The position numbers and the translations under genes were made by a program. From Elgaria multicarinata webbii (Eukaryota > Chordata > Lepidosauria > Squamata > Anguidae), in the NCBI RefSeq assembly GCF_023053635.1, contig NC_086171.1:15642006-15706005 (forward strand): DNA of 64,000 bases, given 5' to 3'. Positions 1 to 10,828 of the stretch are shown piece after piece. Below the pieces are notes generated by a model. That model ran no database searches. It worked only from the letters and a program-made list of their open reading frames with translations, and was not told the origin of the DNA. Position 1 is the stretch's first letter, and the number at the start of each line of letters is the position of its first letter.

Positions 1-216
1 CTCAGGCAGCCGGCTCAGGTCGACTCAGCCTTCCATCCTTCCGAGGTCGGTAAAATGAGTACCCAGCTAGCTGGGGGAAAGGTAACTGTGACTGGGGAAG
101 GCAATGGCAAACCACCCCGCTACAAAGTCTGCCAAGAAAACGTCAGTGAAAGCAGGCATCCCTCAAGGAGTCAACAATGACTCAAGTGCTTGCGTGAGAG
201 GTTCCTTTCCCTTTCC
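1..216 (+). mobile_element. Sauria-type SINE, 3' part, cut by window edge
   Basis: Nearly identical to 43951-44165 of the full copy downstream, including AGCTAGCTGGGGGAAAGGTA and the Bov-B-like 3' end GAGAGGTTCCTTTCC. The tRNA-related head lies outside the window. Confidence 0.85.
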
Positions 217-225
217 AACAACCGG

Positions 226-760
226 CTACAGTTTAAAAAGGTGAGCACATTTCTGCCAAAAATATTTGCAAATTGTTGATCACATGCTCACATTTGTCTT
301 GTTCATGATTCCCAGTTTGATTTGAGCAGATTTCCTAATTTGCACAAATCTCAGTAACTGAATCACTTCCACTTCAGTCTATGAAGGAAATCCGCACACA
401 TTAGAAAATTTGCGCAAATTTTGAGAGATTTGCGCGGCTCCCCATTCGATCACTGCTCTATTTGTGCAAGTGTATGATTCGCGCAATGTAAGCAGTGATC
501 ACAAATGGTAACTGGGGTGAGCATGGAGATGATGTTCAAAGTACCTAGCGATCTCAAAAGTTGCTCATTCACCCATCCCTAAGTCTAACTCACAGGGCAC
601 AAAGCGATCGACCAAGATATTTTCCTGTGGATGTGTTCTCTTATGCAGCTCACCTATGCAGAGCTGGTGTGGCATAGGGTCTAAAGGATTGAACTATGAA
701 GCAGGACGTTTCTGCTTCAAATCCTTACCTTCGTTATGAATTCACTAGTCATGCAATCCC
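226..760. other. Gene-free stretch
   Basis: AT-rich DNA with several loose repeats of ATTTGCGCAAAT-like words at 270-490, possibly an eroded foldback element. No gene seen. Confidence 0.4.
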
Positions 761-761
761 A

Positions 762-890
762 AACATGTTTATGAAGAACAAAGTCCTACAACTGCCAGCA
801 GTCCCCAACCAACATGGCTGGTTGGAGAATGCTGGGAGTTGTAGGGTTTTTTTTCCTGCATAAACATGCATAGGATTCTGCCCTAGGTGC
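762..890. mobile_element. Foldback MITE, CCTATGCATG-terminus family
   Basis: Imperfect palindrome: AACATGTTTATGAAG near the left end and CATAAACATGCATAGGATT at the right, with CAGCATTCYCCAACC-type inner arms. Related copies lie at about 15690-15770, 16136-16266, 55120-55215 and 58705-58812. Confidence 0.6.
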
Positions 891-1326
891 CTTCGGCAAG
901 CCAATCTCACATCAATTTACTTCCTGTCTCCAAAGTCAGCATTATTATCAGTATTATCACTGTTACCATAATAATCCTGAATTGACTTAAGCGGTTGTTG
1001 CAAGGATTGCAACTAGGTAATATATGTGAAGTACTTGGAATGCTTGAAAGATGTACACAAATATTTAGCAGTAGCATTTCAATGGGTATTTCAAACATGT
1101 TGATTGGATGAATTGAGCTCCACGTTAATTACAGAGCTTGGGGAGGTGCCTTAGGTCTTGTAATGCCATGACTTTCAAGCAATGCTTGCCTCCAGTACCT
1201 TCCTGAGCAGAGCAAATATCAGAAAGACAAAGGCTTATGAAACTTTGAATAGTGTGGAGAAAGTGGGCAGGGAACATCCCTCCAACACACACACACCCTT
1301 ACAGAATTCACTGGCATAAACTCTAC

Positions 1327-1502
1327 CAGTGGATACTGGTGGCTCCAATGTCAGTGGGTGGTGAATCCACTCCAGGTTTCAGTCGGAACTTTAAAGAAGC
1401 TACTCCGGGTGTGGAAGCATCTTGAATAGCTACTTTAGAGTTTTGACTGAAACCCGGAGCGGATTCACCACCCCACTGACATTGGAGCCAGCACCTCTAG
1501 TG
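1327..1502. mobile_element. hAT-like foldback MITE (CAGTGG...CTGGTGGCTCC family)
   Basis: Arms CTGGTGGCTCCAATGTCAGT and CACTGACATTGGAGCCAG, with inner arms around GTTTCAGTC and GACTGAAACCCGGAG, make the whole element a hairpin. The CAGTGG terminus is typical of hAT elements; no clean 8-bp duplication was seen. Sister copies at about 12180-12315, 36380-36475 and 56876-57093. Confidence 0.65.
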
Positions 1503-1744
1503 AGCTGTTGTTTTGTCCACTAGTCCAAAAACAAAGGTTAGAGGCCTATCAATGCCTATTGTTTAAGACTGCTAAAATGAGCTTTTATGAACAGAAGCCG
1601 GATACCATTGAATACTGGCAGAAGCACAAGAAGAGTGGAGGGTGTTGTCTCGTCTCTTACTGGTGAGCTTCCTAAAAACATCTGTTTGCCCCTTGTGGCA
1701 AATCTGAAGCTGGATTAATGCTGGATCTTCAGTCTGATCTGAGC

Positions 1745-1950
1745 TTAAATGGAACTGCCTTATACTGAGTCAGACAACTGGCCCATCTAACCCAGTATTG
1801 TTGACTGCCAGCGGCTCTTTGGGGTTTTATATTTGTCATTCAGTATTAGGCTTATAAAATCTCAGGCAGGAGCTTTACCAGCCCTACCTGGAGATGCCAG
1901 GGATTGAACATGGGACTTTTTGCATGCAAAGTAGCTGCTCTGAACTACGG
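1745..1950 (-). mobile_element. tRNA-derived SINE, minus orientation
   Basis: CTGCCTTATACTGAGTCAGA at one end and GCCAGGGATTGAACATGGGA at the other. The complement of the latter region resembles a tRNA B box (GGTTCAATCCCTGG type). The same family occurs at 7391-7700, 50850-50965 and 62930-63015. Confidence 0.8.
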
Positions 1951-1970
1951 CTCCAGCAGACTTGCTCTTA

Positions 1971-2015
1971 TTATTATTATTATTATTTATTATTATTATT
2001 ATTTATTTATATAGC
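1971..2015. repeat. (TTA)n microsatellite
   Basis: About 45 bp of TTATTATTA with a few TTTA units, directly after the tRNA-SINE end. Confidence 0.9.
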
Positions 2016-2316
2016 ACCACCCTCCCTGCTGGGAAATCCAGGAATTGTATTTTATTCATTAAAATATTTGTATTGAATTCTATATTTTTAATTATTTGGA
2101 TGGCATTTTAGGCCTTTAATTCTCTGTAATCAGCTCAGAAAACATTGGTTGTTGGGCAGATTAAAAATATAATAAAGGAATAAAATAAAATTAAGAACAT
2201 TTCTGTCTAGTCCAAACGTCCCCAAACTGGAACATTCCATGTGTTTTGGGCCTACAAATCCCACAGGCCAATTTAGCCAATGGCTATGAGGAAAAGAAGA
2301 GGCTGTCTGTGGCTTT

Positions 2317-2400
2317 TTAAGGATCGTAGTCGTATTTGTTCTGCCTCGGTTGGCAGTCAAACAGTTCTGCCAACGGAGGCAGAACGAATACGATCCTTAA
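2317..2400. repeat. Long hairpin inside the Penelope-like insertion
   Basis: TTAAGGATCG...TTCTGCCT...TTGGCAG at 2317-2356 pairs with CTGCCAACGGAGGCAGAACG...CGATCCTTAA at 2366-2400, with a loop of about 9 nt and a few mismatches or bulges in the left arm. Confidence 0.85.
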
Positions 2401-2454
2401 AAAATACCTAAAAGGTTTTAAATTGATAACTGCTTCAAAGAGGAATTCATTTTG

Positions 2455-2509
2455 TTGTACAGCTCCTGACGAAGGATCTCCAGATCCAAAACGTTGAGCG
2501 TTTGTACAA
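2455..2509 (+). ncRNA. Hammerhead-ribozyme-like motif, type I layout
   Basis: Stem I TTGTACA (2455-2461) pairs with TGTACAA (2503-2509). Core CTGACGA is at 2466-2472. Stem II GGATC/GATCC (2474-2478 and 2483-2487) has loop TCCA. Then AAAA (2488-2491; consensus GAAA). Stem III ACG/CGT (2491-2493 and 2499-2501), then T at the cleavage position. Departures from consensus are A for G12 and an extra A after CTGACGA, so activity is doubtful. Confidence 0.45.
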
Positions 2510-2720
2510 GTTTAGTTGAAAGTTTTTGGATTTTTTTTCATTTTGGATAAAGAAAATAAAGAAAACCTCTTTTCATATTTTATAGCACCAGAGCCAGCCT
2601 CTTCTTTTCCTCATAGCCTTTTCGTGGTGCTTTTCCCCTCTTCTTCCACATCCAATTTAGCCAATGGTCAGGAATGATGGAAGTTACAGGCCAAAACAGG
2701 TTGGTCTAGCCTCATATATA

Positions 2721-3600
2721 TTCACTGCCATCCCCAACTGGAAAAAAAAACCAAGAAAATACTTATGTGCAGAAATGACGCACAGAAGTCATGTGTCACC
2801 ATCAAAACTCTTTGCTCATGTTACTTTGCAAAGGGCCACAAACAATAATGACAGCATGAGAAGGAAAAATGTGTTTCCTCTGTTTTGCATTGCGTTTCCA
2901 AGAGGGGGAGAAAGAGGTGCGGACATCTGTGGCCATGTGATGCTTCCCAGTGAATATTATTTAAGAGCACGCCTGTGTGACCAATTTCGCACGCTGTAGT
3001 TTTTGCCAAGTAAGTACAACATAAGGAGGCCTGGAAGTGGCCAATCGCTGCCTCCACCGCAGATCATACGTGGGATTTTACAGCTAATCTGACATCTTAT
3101 CTTAAATTCTTCGCCTGGCAACTGCAACCCTGTGAAAGTAGCTCCATTGTGGCTTTGCAGATCCTCACACTTGAAGCCCTGCCCACTCTGCAGCTCTCAT
3201 TCTAGGCATAAGCTCTTTGCGCCCTCTAGTGGGAGTTACTGAGTGCTACGTGCAGATTCCACTTGTGTTTCTTTCTAAGTAATCTGAACCTAAAACAGAT
3301 CACAACTGTCATTCATTGTTAGGCTAATGCAATCAAGTTAGAATGAAGTGAGTGGATGGGAGTTGCTTTTCTTTACGTATTACATTTATACATTGCCTTC
3401 ACCAACACACACAAAAAGCATTCAAGCTGGTTTACATTTTACAACAGTGGTTTTGCCTTACGATCAGGAGGGTATGATGTAAAAGGAAAATGGGAGGGGG
3501 AGGGAAGGCAAGGCAAGGGCAGAGGAATATGAGCATATCTCATATTCTACTGAGCCATGTACAAGGTTATGCTATTATCTTACCCTAAACAACTTGGGAC
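2721..3600. other. Gene-free stretch
   Basis: No gene recognised. A probable LINE 3' tail (TACATTTATACATTGCCTTC) sits at about 3380-3450, and (G)n at 3602-3613 starts the next element. Confidence 0.4.
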
Positions 3601-3612
3601 CGGGGGGGGGGG

Positions 3613-3737
3613 GATCTACACTACTGCTTTAAAGCGCTTTATAACAGTTTTGACAACTGTTGGGGCCCAGGACACACTGCATATACAGTTTTCAAAACGT
3701 TTTCAAAGTGCTTTAAAAGCAGTAGTGTAGATCCCCC
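3613..3737. mobile_element. Foldback MITE, GATCTACACTACTGC family
   Basis: Arms GATCTACACTACTGCTTTAA and AGCAGTAGTGTAGATC. Inner arms GCGCTTTATAAC and GTTTTCAAAGTGCTTTA. Related copies at 36998-37118 and 49511-49650. Confidence 0.8.
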
Positions 3738-4646
3738 CCAGGATACCTAGCAGACCACCTTCCCTCATATGCACCCTGGCGACATTTACAATCTTCAGAG
3801 GAGGCCCTGCTCATCATCCCAACATGGAAAGAATGTTCTTAAAAACAAAGGTGTTGTAGCAGATCATTTTAGAATGAATATGTTAGATCATCTAGGGCTG
3901 AGCCAAAATGCCTCCCCACCCCTCACAATTTCATCACCCCACTCATAGGCTGTGAAGCTGGAATGCCATTTTAGGGATTTAGCAGTAACGCAGCAGCTCC
4001 TCTGGAATTCCCAGTGGCAGGTGGCCACCATTTTTTCTGTCCTAGGATTCCTTAAGGCGAGAGCAGGAAGCATTTAGCAACAGGAAAAGAAGAAGAAGAA
4101 AACATAAGAAGAAAGTGGTGATGGTTTGGGGAAAACATATACAAAGTTGGATCCAAAAGTCCTTTTAGGAGAACTTTTAAGCTTAGCTTTAGTTGACCTC
4201 TTACTTGTGGTGTAGAGGAGGCAGAGGCTCACAGGGGCACCGCACCTGCACTGTTTTATAAGCAGGGACATCCACATCTTCTGCCACCCCCCTGAGAATT
4301 CCCTGCTCCCTCAGAGTTTAGCTGCAATCCTCACAGTAGCAGGAGGGAAATGAATTTGACCAGCAACAATATATTACCTGTTCCAATGCAAAGTATTTTG
4401 TTCTGGAATGGGCAATTAAGACCCATTCACTTAACAAAAGACTGGCTCCAGATGAAGATGAAAGGGGCTAGAACCGATTTGTTGAGCAATCCACACCGGT
4501 GCCTGCATTTTTGGTCACTCTTTGTGGATGGTGTGGCTATGGGAATTGTCATGATGAACACCTGCACTTCAAAATATATAACTGCACCACCAATGTTGAA
4601 GCAGAATATAGTGCTGGACTGAGAGTGGGGAGCCCAAGGCTCAAAT

Positions 4647-5160
4647 CATAGAATCATAGAATCATAGAATAGCAGAGTTGGAAGGGGCCTACAAGGCCAT
4701 CGAGTCCAACCCCCTGCTCAATGCAGGAATCCACCCTAAAGCATCCCTGACAGATGGTTGTCCAGCTGCCTCTTGAAGGCCTCTAGTGTGGGAGAGCCCA
4801 CAACCTCCCTAGGTAGCTGATTCCACCGTCGCACTGCTCTAACAGTTAGGAAGTTTTTCCTGATGTCCAGCCGGAATCTGGCTTCCTTTAACTTGAGCCC
4901 GTTATTCCGTGTCCTGCACTCTGGGAGGATCGAGAAGAGATCCTGGCCCTCCTCTGCGTGACAACCTTTTAAGTATTTGAAGAGTGCTATCATGTCTCCC
5001 CTCAATCTTCTCTTCTCCAGGCTAAACATGCCCAGTTCTTTCAGTCTCTCTTCATAGGGCTTTGTTTCTAGACCTCTGATCATCCTGGTTGCCCTCTTCT
5101 GAACACGCTCCAGCTTGTCTGCATCCTTCTTGAATTGTGGAGCCCAGAACCCAAAGCCCA
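4647..5160 (-). mobile_element. CR1 LINE, 3' end fragment
   Basis: On the minus strand it encodes a CR1 ORF2 C terminus ([30 protein letters not shown]-type, [11 protein letters not shown]) from about 5150 to 4736. The short 3' UTR ends in repeated ATTCTATG octamers (4650-4670), the CR1 signature. It is 5'-truncated; this ORF segment is unusually well preserved. Confidence 0.95.
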
Positions 5161-5172
5161 GAGCCCAAATCC

Positions 5173-5260
5173 CCACTTGGGTGACCTTGGATCAGCCATT
5201 CCCTCTCAACCTAACCTACCTGACTGGATTGCTGTGAAGATAAAAGGGAGAAGAAGCAGA
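5173..5260 (+). mobile_element. tRNA-SINE fragment (middle part)
   Basis: ACTTGGGTGACCTTGGATCA through CTGTGAAGATAAAAGG matches the middle of the SINE at 10981-11215. It abuts the CR1 5' truncation point. Confidence 0.6.
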
Positions 5261-5863
5261 AAAGCTTGCTCATCTGCCACACAGAGCTCCTTGAAGGAAG
5301 AGACAAACAAAAGTGAAAACAACAACAGCAGTAATGTTCTAAACTCTTTGGTTCTTTCAAACAGCTACATTTTGGAGAAGGCAATGAGGTATGAGTGGAT
5401 CTGTGCCTTTTATAACCATATGGCAGCACAGCAGGAAGCCTTCTGGGCTGTTAAATGCTTCCCTGGTTCTTTCAAGCTTATTAAGCAGACCTTCATTTTC
5501 AATTTGTGATGTTTTATTTAACAGCGGGCAGGTTTCAGGTTCTGCTTCTCAGTCAGCTATTGCCATATGGCTGGGTGAGGTCAGCCTGTCACCACCCGAA
5601 GAGGCCTAGATTGTGAGGTACAGTTGCAAATTGGCCTTATCTGGTGGTGTGCTGGGGGAAATTGTCACCTCAAGGCAAGCTGTAAGACACGCACTTCTAG
5701 CTGAAGAGTCACATAATATTGGCAAACTGAAGTATTATGGTAAAATAATAGCTACAAAAATAACATTTCAGAAGCCATACTTTTCTCTGAAAAAATCCCA
5801 CAATGCTGCATAATACCCCAAGAAAGCAACATTAATTTAATGGGCCTGTACAAACAACACACT

Positions 5864-6292
5864 GGGCCTCTTCAGATGACATTTCAGGCTCTGTGGTTAG
5901 CAAAATTGTGGTTCTCTGGGGTTAGCACTAACCACAAGCTGTGCTGTCATACACAACACTTTAAGCCACGGTTAGAGCCACTAACCCTGCTGCAGACAGT
6001 TCGACTGTAGTTAGTGAGTGAGCAGGGTTTAGCAAAATGCATCACACAACATACCTTAAACCTTACTGCTTAACCAAAAGCCTTAACCAGCAGGGTTTAA
6101 GGTGTCTTCTGAACAGGCCCACTAAGTCATATTAGGCTGCTAACCCTTTTGCAGCAAATGGTAGTGAGTGGGTTTAAACCATGGTTATGTAGCCACCATG
6201 GTTAGGAATGGTTCACACGACACACTGAGCCATAATGTTTAGCTCAAAGTGCTTAACCACTGTGACTTAGCATGTCATCTGAACAGGATCAA
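5864..6292. mobile_element. Two adjacent foldback MITEs, GCCTGTTCAGACGAC family
   Basis: Copy 1 (about 5868-6119) runs from GGCCTCTTCAGATGACAT to GTCTTCTGAACAGGCC. Copy 2 (about 6113-6292) shares the junction and ends GTCATCTGAACAGG. Internal words are CTAAACC..GGTTAG and TTTAGCTCAAA. Other copies at 8424-8636, 40693-40878 and 42960-43128. Terminal words and approximate 8-bp repeats suggest hAT, but this is unproved. Confidence 0.65.
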
Positions 6293-6399
6293 TAGCTTTA
6301 TTAGGTCTCACTGAAAAGAATCCAGTGGTAACACAAAGTTTAGGCCTTCTAAAGTTAAGTTAGCAATATTGGAGATTAATGGTAGATTAATGGTAATAT

Positions 6400-6790
6400 A
6401 ATTTATTTATTTATTATTTTTATTTTATTTATTACATTTCTATACCTGGGTTCACAAAAATTTAAACCACAAAATATAGAATAAAATGCAATATAATATA
6501 TAATGGCTTAAAACTACACTATAAAAGTGCAACTGAGTAGAATGAAACAGCAGTGCAGAGATTTAAAATGCAATAGCAGATTTTTAAAAGCAGAGCTAAA
6601 AACTGCAATGCTAAAATGCTAAAAATGTTTGGGAAAATAAAAAGGTCTTCACCTGGCGCCGGAAAGAGCACAATGTAGTCACCAGGTGAACCTCTCTAGG
6701 AAACTCATCCCAAAACCAGGGTGCCACAGCAGAAAAGGCCCTTTTCCGGGTAGCCATCTGCCTCATTTCTTTTGGCAGGGGCTTTATGTA
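6400..6790 (-). mobile_element. LINE 3' end (L2/CR1-like clade) with (TTTA)n tail
   Basis: In reverse it reads a GAGGTTCACCTGGTGACTAC region, then AGGTGAAGACCTTTTTATTT, then a tail of AATAAATAA. The same organisation is at 40900-41222. The 41.2-kb copy encodes a WNELP-type C terminus on the minus strand, as in CR1/L2 LINEs. Confidence 0.65.
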
Positions 6791-7390
6791 TTTATGACTT
6801 CTAAACAGATGATTACAAAAGCATCATAGTACTCTTGCTCTTCCAAAGAAACTGATCCTGTCAGTGCTGCCTAGTCCTTCAACTACTTGAGGAAAAGGAA
6901 TCATGGGACATTATGAAGCGATTGTCAGCAACACTGTATGGCTGGCTAGGATCGAATGTATTTGATCCTAAATCCCTGCATGGAAATGGCCAAAGTGTAC
7001 TCTTCTTACTACTTTCCCTTCAGTAATGGCTTGCCCTGTGTTGTTCCCCTCCACTTTCAGTAAGTGGTACACATTGCACAAATGTGTTTTATATGCACAT
7101 TTTGGGACTGGAACATTTCCTAGTTCCAGGTCTGTTAATCTCCACAATCTCAAGGGAAGTGAATACCACTGGCAGGTCGCTGCAAAGGAGCATTTTCTTT
7201 CAAACACCTACTAAGTGGTTCTCTTGAAGAGCTTTGGGCTATTGCTCTGCTTTGAGAACTCCACTGCTCCCATGCAAACCTTCTACCCAATCCAGTTGGT
7301 GTGTTTTTTGCCCATTCAAAGCCACCAAGGATCTCAGAAATATTGCTTAGAATTTCAAGTTGTCCCATAGTTGATCAGCACTAAGCTCTA

Positions 7391-7700
7391 GGAAGCTGCC
7401 TTATACTGAGTCACACCATTGGTCCATCTAGCCCAGTATCATCAGCTCTGACTGGCAGCAGCTCCCCAGGGTTTGAGGCAGGATTTTTTCCATCCTTCCA
7501 TGGAGATGCTGGGGATTGAACCTGGGACCATTTGCATGTAAAGCATAGATAAAATCCAATGTAAGTCCAACCTAGAGTAGACCCACTGAAATGAATAGGG
7601 CTTATGTTAGTCACGCAAAACTTAAATCCCATTCATTTCAATGGGTCTACCCTAAGTAGGATTTATATTGGGTTTTACCCCACTGAGCTACAGCCTCTCT
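7391..7700 (-). mobile_element. tRNA-SINE interrupted by a nested MITE
   Basis: SINE left part is about 7391-7550 (AGGAAGCTGCCTTATACTGA through TTTGCATGTAAAGCA); right part is about 7678-7700 (CCACTGAGCTACAGCC). Between them (about 7552-7677) is a palindromic element with ends TAAAATCCAATGTAAGT and ATTTATATTGGGTTTTA and inner arms around CCCATTCATTTCAATGGGTC. Confidence 0.75.
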
Positions 7701-8423
7701 CATCTGCATAGAGTGGTGGATGTACTAAAAAGGACAGTGAATGGCCATTGTAGTGCATTGATTTATTTCAAATGGCCATATGCCGTACTTTACAGAGGAC
7801 AGTCCTACACTTGAAGGCATTCTCAACTTGAAAGGGCTGCTTGGTCCAAGTCTGGTTTAAAGAGAAAGAACCACAAGAAGGGAGAGCAACAAGAGCCTTG
7901 AAGTTGTTCTTCAACAGTAGCTGGACAGCAGACGGAGCAGCACACAGGTCACATGGTCACAGTCTTCCTTCCCCACTACGGTGAGGTGTTGAATTGAATT
8001 GAATTCTACTTGTCTACTAGCTTGACTTGTGAAGACCATATGCGCACTAGTACTTTATTGTTCAGTATCATACTTTTCCATGGGCGTCTGGAAAAGCTAG
8101 GTGCGAGGCTGACCAGGAGTCCATTGGACTCCCCCCCCCCCCACAGCCACTCTCCCTGCTCCCTCCCAACCACTCCCCACACTCGTTGACCCAGGGACAC
8201 CTGAGGCCTCCACACATGCCGGTGAGCCACCCAGCCATCTATATGGGCTCCCCACTCCCAGACACTCCCCATTCCCAGCGGTGTTTATATATCTTGTTGC
8301 TACATACAAAGTTCTTCTCATAGCTCAAACCTCTAGCATGCAAAGTTCTAATAGCTCGGAACCTCCAGTGTGTCATAACCTCAGAACCTCCATGCCATGC
8401 ATTGCCAACAAGTCACAAATAAT

Positions 8424-8640
8424 GACGCTGTTCAGATGACATGCTAAGCCACGGTGATTAAGCTTTCTGAGCTAAACATTACGGCTTAGTGTATCGTGTG
8501 AACCATGACTTAGCGTGTTGTGTGAACCATTTCTAACCATGGTGGCTACATAACCACGGTTTAAACATGCTCACTAAACATTTGCTGCAAAAAGTTTAGC
8601 AGCCTAACCATGGCTTAGTGTGCTGTCCAAACAGGCCCAT
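8424..8640. mobile_element. Foldback MITE, GCCTGTTCAGACGAC family
   Basis: CTGTTCAGATGACATGCTAA at the left and GTGCTGTCCAAACAGGCC at the right, with TAACCATGGTGGCTACATAA inside. Same family as 5864-6292. Confidence 0.7.
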
Positions 8641-8902
8641 AATCAGGGGGGGGGGCATGATGAGATATATTGCATTTATTTTTTAAATTCTAGTAATTAT
8701 TTCTAAATTTGCAGTTATACATGGAAACCAGCATGTAGAAAATTTATGCAAATCTGTACTATCCCTTTGGGGCGCTGCATTTTTTTTCTTTTTTGGCAAT
8801 GCATAGATGGCCAGCCAAGCTGTGTAAGCCATCCACCCAACTGAATTATTAGAGGAAACTACTTATTGCTAGAGGAAAATCTGCAGACATCTTCTAACAC
8901 CC

Positions 8903-9005
8903 CCTGAAGAAGGCCTTTAATAGGACATAGGCCGAAATGCATTGGGCTTCATACAAATAAATCATTTTGCATCCTGAGGACTAGCGTCTCTCTTCTTTTG
9001 ATTTG
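8903..9005 (+). mobile_element. Penelope-like terminal fragment with CTGAAGA...GGCCGAAA module
   Basis: CCTGAAGAAGGCC, a loop, then AGGCCGAAATGC reproduces the core-stem II-GAAA order of a hammerhead. It is followed by ATAAATCATTTTGCATC and TCTCTTCTTTTGAT, the same kind of downstream sequence as after the module at 2466. Stems I and III are not evident. Confidence 0.4.
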
Positions 9006-9009
9006 ACTT

Positions 9010-9820
9010 GGATGCTTTTCTCCTTTTGTTTTTTTGTTTTTAAAAAACGAAGCAAGCAAGCTCCTCATCACATCATTTGTCAAGCAATTCACTTGGTGAT
9101 AGGCAGAGAAACCATAGAATTGCAAGGGAAAAGTTCCTGCCCTTTCCCATGGAAGAGACGGTTCACACTGTTTAGACATTGTCCGCTTGCCAGTGATGCT
9201 TTGTAAGACAACAAAGGAGCATGAAAGAAACAAGGGCCGTGCGTGAGACAGAGCAGGGATAAAGAGAAAACGTGCACAAAGCAAGCAATGAGAAGAATAC
9301 AGACGTTTCAAGCCTGCTTGTACCAGCAATACTACCCTGGTGCAACAGTACCATACCAAGCATATATAACAGCTAACTTCAAATAACAGCAATGCACTGT
9401 GTTTGATGCACAGCAAGCATCATTTGAACAAGATCGTGAACACTATATTCGTGAGAGCCTACAACTACAAAGCGTCCTACAGAGCTGCAAGGATATTTAG
9501 CATGGTTAGGGGAGAAGATGAGGATCCTGCAATGCTGGGGGGCTACTGCATACTGTCAGGCACCGAGGTCTCTAACGTATCACCCATCTCTTTGGTGCCC
9601 ACCTCTTTTGAGTTTTATTCTGTTTCTTAAGATTCTTTTTTAACTGGGAAGCAGGTATGCGGAACAGTAAAACATTGTCCTCTAGCATGTTTATTTGGGT
9701 TCAAATGAGAACGTTTGCCTTTTGGAGCTCAGACACCCAACTCCGTCTTGTCCTTAGGATCTTGGGTAAGCTATTTTTCTTTTAGCCTTCTGGAAAATGA
9801 ATGTTTTATGACTGGCCACG
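9010..9820. other. Gene-free stretch
   Basis: Open frames here (for example 8949-9416 minus) have no recognisable protein family. Apparently unique DNA. Confidence 0.4.
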
Positions 9821-9824
9821 TCCA

Positions 9825-9950
9825 CCTCAATAGCCATTTTAGGAATGAGCAAGCGCTCCTTGGCAGCCATTTTGTGAGAACGCTCACGACACTCTCAAAA
9901 TGCCAAATGCGCCCACTGACCCCAAAAATGTTGGGGACCCCTGGTCTAGC
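9825..9950. mobile_element. MITE fragment, GGTCCCCAACC family
   Basis: AATGGCTGCC-type inner words and the end AATGTTGGGGACCCCTGGTC match, inverted, the copy at 43138-43260 (AGTGGTCCCCAACCTTATGG). The CAGNGGTCCCCAACC terminus is known from hAT elements. Confidence 0.55.
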
Positions 9951-10828
9951 GACTAAATGCCAAAAATTGAATCCTCTATGTTCACTCTAGTTGTGCAACA
10001 TATCAACAGAACAAATGGCTACTTATTTGAGGAATTGCTAAAAGTTCCTGGAATATGCAGGATTCAGCTGCACTCTTTCAGGGTGTAATCCCCCCAACTA
10101 CTAGGTAATATAACCTAATTTGGCTTCTATTGGCTTTTTTTTTACCTGGTACACCACCTAAAATTAATCTTCAGCTTTGCTAATATAAAAACTGCCATAT
10201 TTCTCTTTATTTCTGTTCTCTATCTAACAATGTACCTGTGCGGAGGAGCGTGCAGATCTGCCAAGCTCATCAAACTACTCTATTTTCCACCTCACAGTTC
10301 GTTCCGACATGGCCCATATGGGGTTGTGAATTATTTTCTTCTTCTTTTTCTGCACGAAAACAGGTGCACACTTTTCAAAATGTATACAAGCTTCATCCAC
10401 ATTTTTCAATTCTATGCATGTTTCTCCTATTGACTAATGTTTTTTAAAAGGTTTTTTAAAATGCACACCACACTGGCTCCTATTAAAATTATTATTTTAA
10501 TACCACATTGTGGTGTCCTTCTGTAATTTTGTTATGTAATCAACTGTTTTAATCTGAGTATTTGGAGAAAGTTTGAATAAGCTCATTCAGTCTGTAGATT
10601 TAATCACTGGCCATTATAAGTGCTAGATTTTCCCCTAGTGTTTATCTTTAACAGGGCAGTTAAAAGAAACTATCATTTAGTGGGCAAATGGAATGTCATT
10701 ATTATTGTATGAGAGAAAACATGCACTACGAGCCCAATATTTAATTGTAGAAATACGATAAGACATCAAAGGACAGGCAGTGAATGTAGAGTGAGTGGAC
10801 CCATGCAGCACGCATCTCCCTCAACAAA

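Larger units (their letters stand above)
2284..2651 (+). mobile_element. Penelope-like short insertion with 16-bp target duplication
   Basis: Flanked by exact 16-bp direct repeats (CCAATTTAGCCAATGG at 2268-2283 and 2652-2667). The insert opens with CTATGAGGAAAAGAAGAGGC, whose inverse sits at 2595-2616. It contains a strong hairpin (2317-2356 with 2366-2400), then a CTGACGA hammerhead-like module (2455-2509), an AT-rich spacer and a polypyrimidine-rich end. This arrangement resembles the terminal repeats of Penelope-like retroelements, which carry hammerhead motifs (family knowledge). No reverse transcriptase is present, so it is a non-autonomous or solo terminal copy. Confidence 0.5.
2205..2720. 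mobile_element. CCAGATGTTTT-family foldback MITE, split by an insertion
   Basis: The left part (about 2205-2283, GTTTTGGGCCTACAAATCCC) and right part (about 2652-2720, GGTCAGGAATGATGGAAGTT) together match the arms of the same family at 29318-29460 and elsewhere. They are separated by the 368-bp insertion at 2284-2651. Confidence 0.65.

Noticed and set aside
4736-5176. 146-codon minus-strand frame as a possible host gene
   Set aside because: It is the C terminus of CR1 ORF2 followed directly by the CR1 3' end octamers.
8949-9416. 155-codon minus-strand open frame
   Set aside because: Composition looks like translated unique DNA; no motif recognised; its 3' part overlaps a repeat fragment.
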